DNA of 64,000 bases from Lachnospiraceae bacterium oral taxon 096 (GTDB lineage Bacteria; Bacillota; Clostridia; Lachnospirales; Lachnospiraceae): NCBI GenBank assembly GCA_018141845.1, contig CP073340.1, positions 1,885,001 to 1,949,000 of the forward strand. The letters run 5' to 3'. Under the pieces are notes generated by a model that was given only the letters and a program-made list of their open reading frames with translations, did not search any database and was not told where the DNA came from. The position numbers and the translations under genes are program-made. This document shows positions 1-7,600 of the stretch, piece after piece (within the stretch, counting starts at the first letter, position 1; each line of letters starts with the position of its first letter).

Positions 1-2017
1 ACTGATTCCAATGATATCCATTGTCGTCATCAAAAAGTGTAATTGCATTCTTTTTTCCTTCCCCATCTTCATAATGCTTTGAATTATCTTCCAACTCCCC
101 AGTAATATCGGCCATATAAGAAATTGGATAAGTTGGATCACAAATTGCAATGCCCCCAGATATGGTCAACTTTCCCTGTGTAAATTTCTTTAAGCTATTG
201 CTCAGATCAATGGCAAATTCAATGACATCCTTCCAAGCACCTGCCACAAAGACATCATCTCCTCCAGAGTAAATAATGGCAACCCTTCGCCTTCTCTCTG
301 CTGGCTCTATCAATTCTCTTCCCTCTAGATTAAACTCTCCCTCTTTGAGAATCTTATTGATATATAACTTAAAGAAGATGGACAATCTCCTTGAGAAAGT
401 TGCTGCCCTGCTCAATGTCTGCTTGTCCTCTGAAAATCCACTGACAAAGGCCTGACCTAGATTGTCGACATCCGCTCGAAATACACCCAAGCGGTCAATT
501 CCCACTGCATCTTTTACTAGTTCTCCCAGTGTATCTGCATAGTGATAATCTCCGACAAATAAATTTTCCTGTGTATCCTCTCCAACATAACTTCTATTTT
601 TTGAATAGGAGCGAATATAATCTGCCTTCCTCATACACTGCTTTAGTTCATCGCCATTTTTTACTGGAATCAGATACTCTCCCTCAAAAACCTCAAGGCT
701 TTTCTCACCCTTTATCTGGCTCACCACAAAGAAATTTTGATTTAAAATGTCGCTGGACAATTGCATCAGTCCACCACAAACAGGGCAAATATCTCGTCCC
801 TCATCATCTCTTTCTAACCAATCACTACTCCTGTGACAAATCGCACATTCTCTGCTGTGATCATTGATTTTGATTTTATTTAACTCTCGAATGACATCTG
901 CACTATATCTTTTTGACTTTTTCTCTGATATTCTTTCGGATACACCTTGAAAGATCTTTTTATATGATCCAGCTGGATTATTCTCCAATTCGTTGGCACT
1001 ACATTCTTGATAGCCCGTTGCATAGAAAAGTTCTGCCTGAAAATTCTTTCTAAGCCAAGCATTAATCTCTGCATCCATCTCATCCAGTGCATCTCTTACC
1101 CTCTTTGTGTTTGGTAAAATCATATAGTGATGTCCACCGCCAACATAGAGAAGATTCGCTCTAGATAATCCAATCTTTTCCAATGTCTCATCAATGAGAT
1201 TTTCCATCATAATCTCAAGATAAAATGACCTTGCTCGCAAATTTTTCAAAATATCCGATGTGCCAAAATGCCCATAGATAAACTTTTGAATGCCAGAAAA
1301 ATCGGCACTAAATAATAGGAATGCTTTCTTATTGCAAAATTCTTCTTCATTTTTTACCAGTTCTTCACTATAATTTCTCTGCCCCTGCTCCTCAAGATAT
1401 TCATAAATACTGGAGGCAATGGCTGCCGTCATCTTCAAGTGATCAAACAAAGATACATCTTTTGGCTCATCTGTCGCAGCAAAGGATGGCAAGTAGGACA
1501 AATGCCTCTCCAATGCCTCGAGTAAGGAATTGACATAAGCTCCTGTAAAGGTCATTCGACCAATGGCTTCATCAACCCCATCTCTTGCACTGCCTATAAA
1601 ATCTACATTTGCCTTCTTATCAAGCTTATTTTGCTCCACAGGGTAATTGATTCCTTTATCCAAGCTTCTCGCTTGATATACCTTATTTCCCGTACCTTTT
1701 TCTTTCTCATTTAAAATATTAAAAATGCTATCTAGTACCGCATCCTTTGGAAAAGACCACTCTGTAGAATCTCCCAATTTTCTGCGATCCGATGCAGATG
1801 CAATATTGCTGGCGATATGTGCGATATAGGCTAAAGAATCTTCACTTCCCCCTCCCTGTAGCACCAATTTTTGATGACTAATGATTTCTTTTAAAACATC
1901 ATCTGTTTGCAATTTCTTTTTCAGATTTTGATTTTTGCCATTGTCTTCTGCATACAGTGCCTTACAAGTGTCGTGTAGCATACAGCCAATCGCAAGTTTT
2001 ACTTGTTTTTCATTCAT
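1..2017 (-). CDS. csm1: Cas10/Csm1, type III CRISPR effector large subunit (3' end beyond window)
   Basis: Large subunit of the type III interference complex. It binds crRNA-target RNA and normally has an HD DNase and a Palm domain that makes cyclic oligoadenylates. The frame is open from an ATG at 2017 to the window edge (672 codons seen). An HD motif (MLHDTCK, H15-D16) lies at the N-terminus. Two CxxC pairs (CAIC and CPVCGG) form the usual mid-protein zinc site, and YSGGDDVFVAG carries the Palm GGDD at about residues 585-588. Both active sites therefore look intact. The start ATG overlaps the cas6 stop as ATGA, implying translational coupling. An ATG at 2013 is out of frame. The csm2-csm5 genes would lie to the left, outside the window. 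Csm1 rather than Cmr2 is inferred from the HD, the gene order and the crRNA handle. Confidence 0.93.
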   Translation of the reverse strand, partial: MNEKQVKLAIGCMLHDTCKALYAEDNGKNQNLKKKLQTDDVLKEIISHQKLVLQGGGSEDSLAYIAHIASNIASASDRRKLGDSTEWSFPKDAVLDSIFNILNEKEKGTGNKVYQARSLDKGINYPVEQNKLDKKANVDFIGSARDGVDEAIGRMTFTGAYVNSLLEALERHLSYLPSFAATDEPKDVSLFDHLKMTAAIASSIYEYLEEQGQRNYSEELVKNEEEFCNKKAFLLFSADFSGIQKFIYGHFGTSDILKNLRARSFYLEIMMENLIDETLEKIGLSRANLLYVGGGHHYMILPNTKRVRDALDEMDAEINAWLRKNFQAELFYATGYQECSANELENNPAGSYKKIFQGVSERISEKKSKRYSADVIRELNKIKINDHSRECAICHRSSDWLERDDEGRDICPVCGGLMQLSSDILNQNFFVVSQIKGEKSLEVFEGEYLIPVKNGDELKQCMRKADYIRSYSKNRSYVGEDTQENLFVGDYHYADTLGELVKDAVGIDRLGVFRADVDNLGQAFVSGFSEDKQTLSRAATFSRRLSIFFKLYINKILKEGEFNLEGRELIEPAERRRRVAIIYSGGDDVFVAGAWKDVIEFAIDLSNSLKKFTQGKLTISGGIAICDPTYPISYMADITGELEDNSKHYEDGEGKKNAITLFDDDNGYHWNQ

Positions 2018-2772
2018 CTTCTTCCTCCCCCATCCCTTGATTTGATTACCTTCATTCCTCCCATGCCAATTCCAGTCTTAATCCCAACACCAGAATATTC
2101 ACCAAAATAGGCGAGCAATCGAAGAATATTTGCCATTTGTCTTGGTCCACGAACTTTATACCGAATACTTCCCATAAATGCAGGGATATTGACACCCTCC
2201 AATGGAAAGCGAATACTTCTCATGTTATACCCTGTCAAAATCACATTTCCATCAATATAGTCGAGCAAATCTCGATCATAAATCTTAGAATCCTTTGAAA
2301 ATTCATCGTAGCGATTGATTAAGTTTCTAAAAATGAGTCTCGCTGTTGGATACAAAGAATACTCGCCTTGAACCTTAAACGATGTCGGTGACACAAATCT
2401 TAAATGAATATAGGGATCTCCATCTACCATATAGTATTTTTCAATCAAATCTCGATAATCTTCTTCTATGATATTTCGTTCCAAGATATCCAACTTCTCA
2501 TTTCTATGTCGCAATGCAATGTGCTCTAATTCAGACAGTGGCTGTAAAATCTTTTCTTTCGCCTCCTGGTCAAGCACACTAATTGTCCACTCAATTCCCT
2601 CTGCTCCTTCGGTAATATACTGGCTGTAGGAATGTAAATTGCTCTCATGCAGTTGATCGGCATACTCGCCATCAATCGCCCCCATCATCACCCCTTGCAA
2701 CAGAGAGCCTATTTCAAATCCATGCTTTTGTTTTGCATCACCTCTTAGTTTCAATTTCAGTGTCGCTGGCAT
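2014..2772 (-). CDS. cas6: Cas6 CRISPR repeat endoribonuclease
   Basis: Pre-crRNA processing nuclease of the RAMP superfamily. It cuts within the repeat to leave an 8-nt 5' handle. The 252-aa length is normal. The C-terminal glycine-rich loop (GEYSGVGIKTGIGMGGMKVI) is the Cas6 hallmark, and HLRFVSPTSFK matches the region before the second ferredoxin-like fold. I chose the ATG at 2772 (MPATLKLKL) because AGGAGGAAGGAA directly precedes it; an in-frame ATG 12 codons upstream has no such site. The gene begins inside the end of the MYG1-family gene (35-nt overlap) and ends in an ATGA overlap with cas10. All three are therefore surely on one transcript. Confidence 0.9.
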   Translation of the reverse strand: MPATLKLKLRGDAKQKHGFEIGSLLQGVMMGAIDGEYADQLHESNLHSYSQYITEGAEGIEWTISVLDQEAKEKILQPLSELEHIALRHRNEKLDILERNIIEEDYRDLIEKYYMVDGDPYIHLRFVSPTSFKVQGEYSLYPTARLIFRNLINRYDEFSKDSKIYDRDLLDYIDGNVILTGYNMRSIRFPLEGVNIPAFMGSIRYKVRGPRQMANILRLLAYFGEYSGVGIKTGIGMGGMKVIKSRDGGGRR

Positions 2773-3616
2773 TTCCTTCCTCCTTAGCGATCTTCTTTGA
2801 CATCTCACATAACTTTAGAGCACTTTCTAATGTAGAGGCACTAATTAAAAATCTTCCTGCGTGACAAAAATTAAAGTCTTCAACACCCGTCATCTTTCTT
2901 AGATTCTCTGCACTTTCTCCAGCCCATTGTTCTGGAAAATACAATCCCGTTGCCTCCTCACTGTCTGCTTCTCTTCGCTCGACAACTTGACCATTATATC
3001 CGCCTCGCTCCGATGGATAAACCACATAGTCAATGTCCTTGTGGGCAACAACAGGCTCTTTCCAAGGCAAACCTCGATCTAATATGAGCACACCATGATT
3101 AGAATTTTTCTCTAGAGCCTCCTCTACAATATGATTTGCCCTTTGAATTCCTGCAATCACTCGAAACTCATCTTCAAGAATCACCTTGGCCAATGCAACC
3201 GCCCGCTCAAAGCACACATCAATATCTGCCTCTTCATCCCAGATTGGATTCATATTTCCAATGACTCTGGCCAGCGGATGATACGCCCCTGTGGTGTCAT
3301 TGATGTCTAATGGCTCAACAAATCTCTTATCAAACTTTTCTGCCATTTCCCTGCCCACAAGCTTTGGGCCCAAATCTCTCCACAATAGCCCAAATGCGGC
3401 ATAAGCATATCCGCTCTCACGAACCTCTGCCCCCTTTTGATGGTGGTCATACCGTCCTCCACCAATATCAAATGCGATGCCATCAAAGTCCTCTGGCACA
3501 TGCATCACTCTCTTTACTTTTACCTCTGGCTTTACTATTTTCAATAATGCAGCAGAAAAAACATCATCTGCATGAAATCTTCCTGCATGCGTCATCACTT
3601 CATCACTTATTCTCAT
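2738..3616 (-). CDS. MYG1 family protein (DHH-like metal-dependent phosphoesterase/exonuclease)
   Basis: Recognised as MYG1/UPF0160 from THAGRFHADDVFSAALL at the N-terminus, DIGGGRYDHHQKG about 50 residues later, and a C-terminal FNFCHAGRFLISA motif. The paired H-x-D and DHH motifs are metal ligands in DHH-type phosphodiesterases. Eukaryotic MYG1 is described as a 3'-5' RNA exonuclease. Length is 292 aa from the ATG at 3616, chosen because AGGAGAAAGT precedes it; the longer ATG at 3649 lacks a site. The gene sits between the small ORFs and cas6 and overlaps cas6 by 35 nt. A role in CRISPR immunity, such as turning over cOA or trimming RNA, is inference. It could also be an unrelated housekeeping gene captured in the operon. 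Confidence 0.85.
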   Translation of the reverse strand: MRISDEVMTHAGRFHADDVFSAALLKIVKPEVKVKRVMHVPEDFDGIAFDIGGGRYDHHQKGAEVRESGYAYAAFGLLWRDLGPKLVGREMAEKFDKRFVEPLDINDTTGAYHPLARVIGNMNPIWDEEADIDVCFERAVALAKVILEDEFRVIAGIQRANHIVEEALEKNSNHGVLILDRGLPWKEPVVAHKDIDYVVYPSERGGYNGQVVERREADSEEATGLYFPEQWAGESAENLRKMTGVEDFNFCHAGRFLISASTLESALKLCEMSKKIAKEEGNASDTEIETKR

Positions 3617-3687
3617 ACTTTCTCCTATTGCGCGTTTTATTTGCGTCATTTATTACATTATAGTTAAATATTCCTTAATTTTCAAGA

Positions 3688-3966
3688 CTAAGCCACATTT
3701 AAATTATAATATTCTACTAAATATGGCATCATAAATCGCAAATACTTCGACAAATTCATCAAAGCTCTGTTGCGTGTCCTCGCTAATAATACTGTTTGCA
3801 CAGGTACTCCTGACTTACATAGATTATAACAGGTCGTCGAATACTCCCTTGTAAAGAGATAGAGCTCTTCTCCCCCCAATGTCTTTAAATAATAATTTAA
3901 TTTATTTCTTGATTTTTTTGCCACTAAAACATTACTGTTTTTTACTAAATACTTCTTTGCCATCAT
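3688..3966 (-). CDS. Hypothetical protein, 92 aa, in cas operon
   Basis: I do not recognise this protein. It is basic, with an N-terminal MAKKYLVKNSNVLVAKKS stretch and a C-terminal MNLSKYLRFMMPYLVEYYNL segment that could form an amphipathic helix. GGAGGG lies five bases before the first of two tandem ATGs (3966 and 3963), so either could start it. It is co-directional with cas1-cas2 upstream and MYG1-cas6-cas10 downstream, with a 71-nt gap to the MYG1 start. The clear ribosome binding site and position support it being a real gene of the locus. No function can be given. Confidence 0.6.
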   Translation of the reverse strand: MMAKKYLVKNSNVLVAKKSRNKLNYYLKTLGGEELYLFTREYSTTCYNLCKSGVPVQTVLLARTRNRALMNLSKYLRFMMPYLVEYYNLNVA

Positions 3967-3979
3967 TTATTCCCTCCAA

Positions 3980-4027
3980 TACATTCTAAATTTGATCTTC
4001 ATCTACATTCTAAATTTAATCTCCATC
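3980..4027. repeat. 24-bp imperfect tandem duplication
   Basis: Two adjacent 24-bp units (3980-4003 and 4004-4027) each begin TACATTCTAAATTT and differ at about two positions. The right unit contains the last codons and stop of the 49-aa ORF. The left unit is intergenic, just upstream of the 92-aa gene. It probably arose by replication slippage. Confidence 0.7.
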
Positions 4028-4165
4028 TTCGTATTCTTCTTCATCTATAATCTCAAAATCCTCCTCTCTATTTGCTGTGCCTTTATCCTCTAAACTCTTC
4101 ACCGCAAACATAAGTGCACTGACCAACAAAGCCTTTCCAAATTCTTTTAATAAATCTTTCTTCAT
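4016..4165 (-). CDS. Small protein, 49 aa, acidic tail (cas-locus smORF 3)
   Basis: This ORF starts at an ATG (4165) preceded by TAGGAGGAAAAAA, a near-ideal ribosome binding site. The protein begins MKKDLLKEFGKALLVSALMF, which could form one amphipathic or hydrophobic helix. It ends in a strongly acidic tail (EEDFEIIDEEEYEDGD). It follows two other tiny ORFs with equally good sites and the same direction. No family is recognised. The site, spacing and context make it more likely coding than not. Confidence 0.55.
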   Translation of the reverse strand: MKKDLLKEFGKALLVSALMFAVKSLEDKGTANREEDFEIIDEEEYEDGD

Positions 4166-4218
4166 TTTTTTCCTCCTACATCAACTCATTATCTCAATCT
4201 CTTTAGTTTCGTTAGCTA

Positions 4219-4335
4219 TCACTTCTTATCTGAGTTTAAAAAATCATCGATAATCTGCAAAAGAAATGATCTTGCAGCTGACTTTGCCACCTCCACCGCT
4301 ATATCCATTGCTTTTTTCTTAAATTCTTCACTCAT
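4219..4335 (-). CDS. Small amphipathic protein, 38 aa (cas-locus smORF 2)
   Basis: The ORF starts at ATG 4335 (MSEEFKKKAMDIAVEVAKSA), preceded by GGGAGGAAAAAAAT. An in-frame upstream ATG at 4401 has no site. The whole protein is one predicted amphipathic helix with charged ends. Its core V-x-V-A-K-x-A followed by (I/V)(I/V)(D/N)(D/E) matches the 38-aa neighbour upstream, so the two look like paralogues. Function unknown. Its size and amphipathicity are compatible with a membrane-acting or complex-binding peptide. Confidence 0.55.
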   Translation of the reverse strand: MSEEFKKKAMDIAVEVAKSAARSFLLQIIDDFLNSDKK

Positions 4336-4357
4336 ATTTTTTTCCTCCCTTTTTTTA

Positions 4358-4474
4358 CTAAAAAATAATACTTTTAATGATTCTGATTGCGCCTTTGACA
4401 ACCACTTCGTTTACCACTTCTCTCACCACGATCTTACCTGCCTCTTTTGCAACTAATACAATAATCTCTTCCAT
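4358..4474 (-). CDS. Small Val/Ile-rich protein, 38 aa (cas-locus smORF 1)
   Basis: The ORF begins MEEIIVLVAKEAGKIVVREV at ATG 4474 with AGGAGAAACATT just upstream, and stops with TAG at 4358. It is first in a run of three tiny ORFs lying between cas2 and the 92-aa gene. The sequence is Val/Ile-rich with regularly spaced charged residues, fitting an amphipathic helix. It resembles smORF 2 around V-x-V-A-K-x-A. A 245-bp leader region with a large palindrome and TATAAT boxes precedes it, so it may head its own transcript. Confidence 0.55.
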   Translation of the reverse strand: MEEIIVLVAKEAGKIVVREVVNEVVVKGAIRIIKSIIF

Positions 4475-4625
4475 AATGTTTCTCCTTTACTTTACCTATA
4501 TCTTATTTGTTTTTTGTCTCTGTGATCTTTGTAGCTTTATTATACCTTCGCTTTATAGTGATATCTAGCGTATTATATTTTTTTATTTTTGTTACCAGAT
4601 ATCCTATTATTGTGATTTATTCTTA

Positions 4626-4656
4626 AATATTAGTTACTATTTAAGTAACTAATATT
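4626..4656. promoter_or_regulatory. Perfect 13-bp inverted repeat, putative operator upstream of the small-ORF/cas6/cas10 transcript
   Basis: AATATTAGTTACT and its exact reverse complement are separated by five bases. No U-tract follows on either strand, so a terminator is unlikely. On the minus strand two TATAAT-like boxes lie downstream, before the first small ORF. The core GTTACTAT...AGTAAC closely resembles the palindrome at 6175-6189 in front of the WYL regulator, which suggests one shared regulator. Confidence 0.55.
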
Positions 4657-4719
4657 TATTACCTTATCTTTCGCCTCTATCCTTTCTGTCTTTTCCATTC
4701 TTATGCAAGCCATTCCATC

Positions 4720-4995
4720 TCAAACCACAACCACCTCTTCAAAGTCTTCTCTCTCCTCCCCATACGCCTTGACCTCATTGACACTGTAGAGCTTATAGAT
4801 GCGAACATTGTCATCTTTGTTCACTTTCTTTTCTAGCTTAGCAATAAAGTTATCATATTGCTTTTCTGTCAAGCAGGCCTCAAATGCAGATTTTTGCACC
4901 CTATGCCCATAAGAATTCAAGAATTTTGCCATTTTCAATCGCTGTTTATCCTCTGAAATATCATAGATAATCACCACAACATACTTTCGCTCCAT
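4720..4995 (-). CDS. cas2: Cas2, CRISPR adaptation protein
   Basis: Dimeric scaffold of the Cas1-Cas2 integrase. The 91-aa length is typical. The N-terminal strand ends in the conserved Asp (VVVIIYDISEDKQR), followed by RLKMAKFLNSYGHRVQKSAFE, the standard Cas2 helix and second strand. ATG 4995 is preceded by AGGAGAAAATGT and lies 10 nt after the cas1 stop, so the two genes are co-transcribed. A 245-bp gap separates it from the next ORF. Confidence 0.95.
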   Translation of the reverse strand: MERKYVVVIIYDISEDKQRLKMAKFLNSYGHRVQKSAFEACLTEKQYDNFIAKLEKKVNKDDNVRIYKLYSVNEVKAYGEEREDFEEVVVV

Positions 4996-5005
4996 ACATT
5001 TTCTC

Positions 5006-6010
5006 CTATCTCAACCGAATTGGACAATACTCCTTAAAGTCTCCACTTTCCACACAACTAGCAATCGTTTTTATTTGATGCCACACCGCCTGTCGAAAAT
5101 CCATTTTTCCATCGATATAACTTAGATAATCACTCTCTGTGTGCATCTTTTTCTCTAATTTTGTTATCAATTTCTTCTTTCCTTCTTTAGACATCCACAC
5201 TCCTTCCCCATCTGGATCCACTCTAAACTCGTCAATCGAAATCTCATTTCCCTGAATCATACTAAAAACCACAGCATCTACAATCGTTGCCCTCCACTCC
5301 TCCAATAAATCACTTGCCAGAGCAGCATGTTGACTTTTTAATTTATGCATAAATCCCACAAATGGGGACAATGATTTTGCTTCAATCTCTGCATAAATCT
5401 CATTTGACAATATGGTATAACCCAGACTAATCATTGCATTAAAGGCATCCTTTGGCGGACGCTTCGATCTTCCATCAAAGGCAAAATCTTTCTTAATCAT
5501 TTTTGAAAGTGCCTTAAAATACTCCTTTGCGGCCATTCCCTCACATCCCATAGCTGCCTCGATATCCTTTGTCTTCCCTACATTTTTGCGAAAAGCAGAC
5601 ATCAGTTTTACTTCATCCGAAACATCAGCTTTACTTGTTCTGGCATATCTTTTTACCAAAACCATTTGATTATTAATTTTGGCTTCCAAAATCTTTTTGC
5701 TCAAGGCAAGACATTGCTCTTCATTGTCGCTCAAATAGATTTGTTTTTTGATTCTAAGTGCATTGCCACTGGATGCTCCCTCTAATTTTCCAGCATATTT
5801 TCCTGTAGGCAAAAGAAAGACAACCTTAATATCCCTCTTTAGACACTCCCTATGTGCCTGCAAACTCATTTGACCGCCACCAAAAACCATCACTGATTCC
5901 AAGGTCTCGATTGGCACACTTTTTGTCTTTCCGTCCTTACACTCAACGACAAACTTTCCATCCACTGCTCTTAAATTTGCTCCCTGCTCTGTCACATAAA
6001 GGCATGCCAT
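5006..6010 (-). CDS. cas1: Cas1, CRISPR integrase
   Basis: Metal-dependent spacer integrase. The 334-aa length is typical. The N-terminal beta domain is followed by the helical catalytic domain with GCEGMAAKEYF (Glu near 157), VGFMHKLKSQHAALASDL (His near 222) and DLLEEWR (Asp/Glu near 234-237). All catalytic ligands are present. There is no reverse transcriptase or other fusion. ATG 6010 has AGGAGGAAGAACT upstream. It begins the leftward cas run and is divergent from the WYL regulator across 246 bp. Confidence 0.96.
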   Translation of the reverse strand: MACLYVTEQGANLRAVDGKFVVECKDGKTKSVPIETLESVMVFGGGQMSLQAHRECLKRDIKVVFLLPTGKYAGKLEGASSGNALRIKKQIYLSDNEEQCLALSKKILEAKINNQMVLVKRYARTSKADVSDEVKLMSAFRKNVGKTKDIEAAMGCEGMAAKEYFKALSKMIKKDFAFDGRSKRPPKDAFNAMISLGYTILSNEIYAEIEAKSLSPFVGFMHKLKSQHAALASDLLEEWRATIVDAVVFSMIQGNEISIDEFRVDPDGEGVWMSKEGKKKLITKLEKKMHTESDYLSYIDGKMDFRQAVWHQIKTIASCVESGDFKEYCPIRLR

Positions 6011-6078
6011 AGTTCTTCCTCCTATTTACTCTATTCTCTATCTTTTTGTTGTTTCCTCTCGTCCGATCCTGTACTTGA

Positions 6079-6087
6079 AGTATAACA
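6079..6087 (-). promoter_or_regulatory. Extended -10 promoter for cas1-cas2
   Basis: On the minus strand TTGTTATACT forms an extended -10 (TGnTATACT) about 70 bp before the cas1 start. No good TTGACA-like -35 is present at the right spacing, so expression may depend on an activator or be weak. It lies in the shared intergenic region with the WYL gene. Confidence 0.45.
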
Positions 6088-6174
6088 AATTTACTTTGTT
6101 TTCGTTAGCGACATCTATTTCTTTGATTTTCTCACTATTTTCAATAATATATTGTATTATTGGCTTTATTTATG

Positions 6175-6189
6175 TTACTATCATAGTAA
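6175..6189. promoter_or_regulatory. Palindrome TTACTATCATAGTAA, putative WYL-regulator operator
   Basis: A perfect palindrome with 7-bp arms around one base, about 70 bp before the WYL start and in the divergent cas1/WYL control region. With its flanks it matches about 13 of 16 core positions of the inverted repeat at 4626-4656. An RHH protein binding a symmetric site as a dimer would fit. That the neighbouring RHH-WYL protein binds it is inference. Confidence 0.5.
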
Positions 6190-6256
6190 TTACAATCTAC
6201 AATCATTTTCGTAATTTCCTGTAATCAGAGTCATAACTTATGGAGGTGGATTTCTT

Positions 6257-7381
6257 ATGAAATTTTATAATTCAAATGATGAAGGAAAAGTTCGTATTCG
6301 TTTTTCAATAACGGCTTCAAAAGTAATTCAAGATGATATGTCTATATTTTCTGTCAAGAGTATTTCTGAATTTATCAATATTGTTGTTGCCAATTTTTAC
6401 AATGAACCAGCAAACAAAGCCTCTATTAATCACTACCTTGAAATACAAGAAAGTACACTCAAAAAACAGTTAAGTGCTGCTGGGCTTGATTCCAATACCA
6501 TAGAACACACACTAAGATATTTAATTGATAAAGAGGGAGAAACTTCTAAAAAAAGAAAAAAAGATGAAATAAAAAGTGCTCGAATGGAAGTAGAGGAAGA
6601 ATTGCAGGGCTATTTGAAACAAAAAAATACCATTCCTAGCAAATGCTATTCCCTCAGAAACAATGTAAAAGAATTACTATCCACTTTGGAGGAAGCTGAC
6701 TTTTACTATGGTATGTCTGCACCCTATGTCAAATGCACTATTGAAGTTTATGCAAGGCTTCCCTTTATCGAGAGAGAACGCATTTACAAAAAAGAGATTT
6801 ATGACCTCCTAAATACAGCAATCTCAGAAAAACTTCCTCTGAGAATTGATACAAATGTAGGAGATCAGATCCTCTCCTTCAAGGTATTTCCCTACAAAAT
6901 CCTACCAAATGATCTTCACTCCGAAGATTTTTTAGCATGTTATACCATTCCCATTGACTCAGAGCACACGAAAAGAGATAAAGGACCTGCATCATTTGTC
7001 CTGTCTAAGCTAACTTTAAAAACTGTTCGTATACATTCTAGGAATCCATCTCCTCTATACAATACGGATATCAAAGCATTAGAAGAAGCCATTCGTGTAC
7101 GTGGAATTGAATTTTTGCTCGATGATGTCGATGACATTGATGTCTATCTGACTGAAGCAGGAAAAACCCTCTGTATGACTAAACTCGCTGGCCGACCTAA
7201 AATTAATATTTTGCCAACACAAAATGAGTACACTATCCGTTGTTCGACCTATCAAGCCAAAAAATACTTTGCTAAATTTGGTAAAGATGCGATTATTTTA
7301 AGTCCCCTCTCCCTCCGAAATGAGATGATCGAGTTTTATAAAGAAGCTATTGAAGGCTATCAAAATTATTCAGAAGAATAG
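6257..7381 (+). CDS. RHH-WYL domain transcriptional regulator, CRISPR-associated
   Basis: 374-aa protein. Residues about 10-50 (VRIRFSITASKVI...SISEFINIVVANF) have the look of a ribbon-helix-helix DNA-binding domain. A charged helical linker follows (60-135). A WYL-type fold sits at about 140-270 (VFPYKILPND...FLACYTI...FVLSKLTLKTVRI). The end (IRCSTYQAKKYFAKFGKDAIILSPLSLR) fits a WCX dimerisation domain. RHH-WYL proteins such as WYL1 accompany Cas13d, and WYL proteins often control CRISPR loci by ligand sensing. GGAGGTGGATTTCTT precedes the ATG. The gene is divergent from cas1 and followed by a strong terminator. Family assignment is fairly sure; a role as the cas regulator is inference. Confidence 0.75.
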   Translation: MKFYNSNDEGKVRIRFSITASKVIQDDMSIFSVKSISEFINIVVANFYNEPANKASINHYLEIQESTLKKQLSAAGLDSNTIEHTLRYLIDKEGETSKKRKKDEIKSARMEVEEELQGYLKQKNTIPSKCYSLRNNVKELLSTLEEADFYYGMSAPYVKCTIEVYARLPFIERERIYKKEIYDLLNTAISEKLPLRIDTNVGDQILSFKVFPYKILPNDLHSEDFLACYTIPIDSEHTKRDKGPASFVLSKLTLKTVRIHSRNPSPLYNTDIKALEEAIRVRGIEFLLDDVDDIDVYLTEAGKTLCMTKLAGRPKINILPTQNEYTIRCSTYQAKKYFAKFGKDAIILSPLSLRNEMIEFYKEAIEGYQNYSEE

Positions 7382-7448
7382 AGCAAATATAGAGCAAATG
7401 AATAGCACAGTGATTCACACAAAGTATTTGACAAAGAACCGATAAAAA

Positions 7449-7509
7449 GAGTTGTTGCTTCCATAGACAAATAATAAAAATAATCTATGGGAGCAACAGC
7501 TCCTTTTTT
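7449..7509 (+). terminator. Rho-independent terminator after the WYL gene
   Basis: GAGTTGTTGCTTCCATAGA (7449-7467) pairs with TCTATGGGAGCAACAGCTC (7484-7502), with minor mismatches, across a 16-base A/T loop. It is followed by CTTTTTTG. Confidence 0.85.
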
Positions 7510-7600
7510 GTGAGCAAAACACCCCAATATAAATTTAAAATTTCATAGAAAAATATAACTTTAGAAAGATATAACTTAGAAAGCAAATAGACCGAAAGTA

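Noticed and set aside
529..867. 112-aa plus-strand ORF
   Set aside because: It is antisense to cas10 with no ribosome binding site. It runs opposite the zinc-site region of the real gene.
4626..4656. Terminator after cas2
   Set aside because: It is a perfect hairpin, but no U-tract follows on either strand, and it is AT-rich. An operator is more likely.
5006..6010. Possible RT-Cas1 fusion to explain structured spacers
   Set aside because: Cas1 is 334 aa with no reverse transcriptase domain, and no RT gene is seen nearby.
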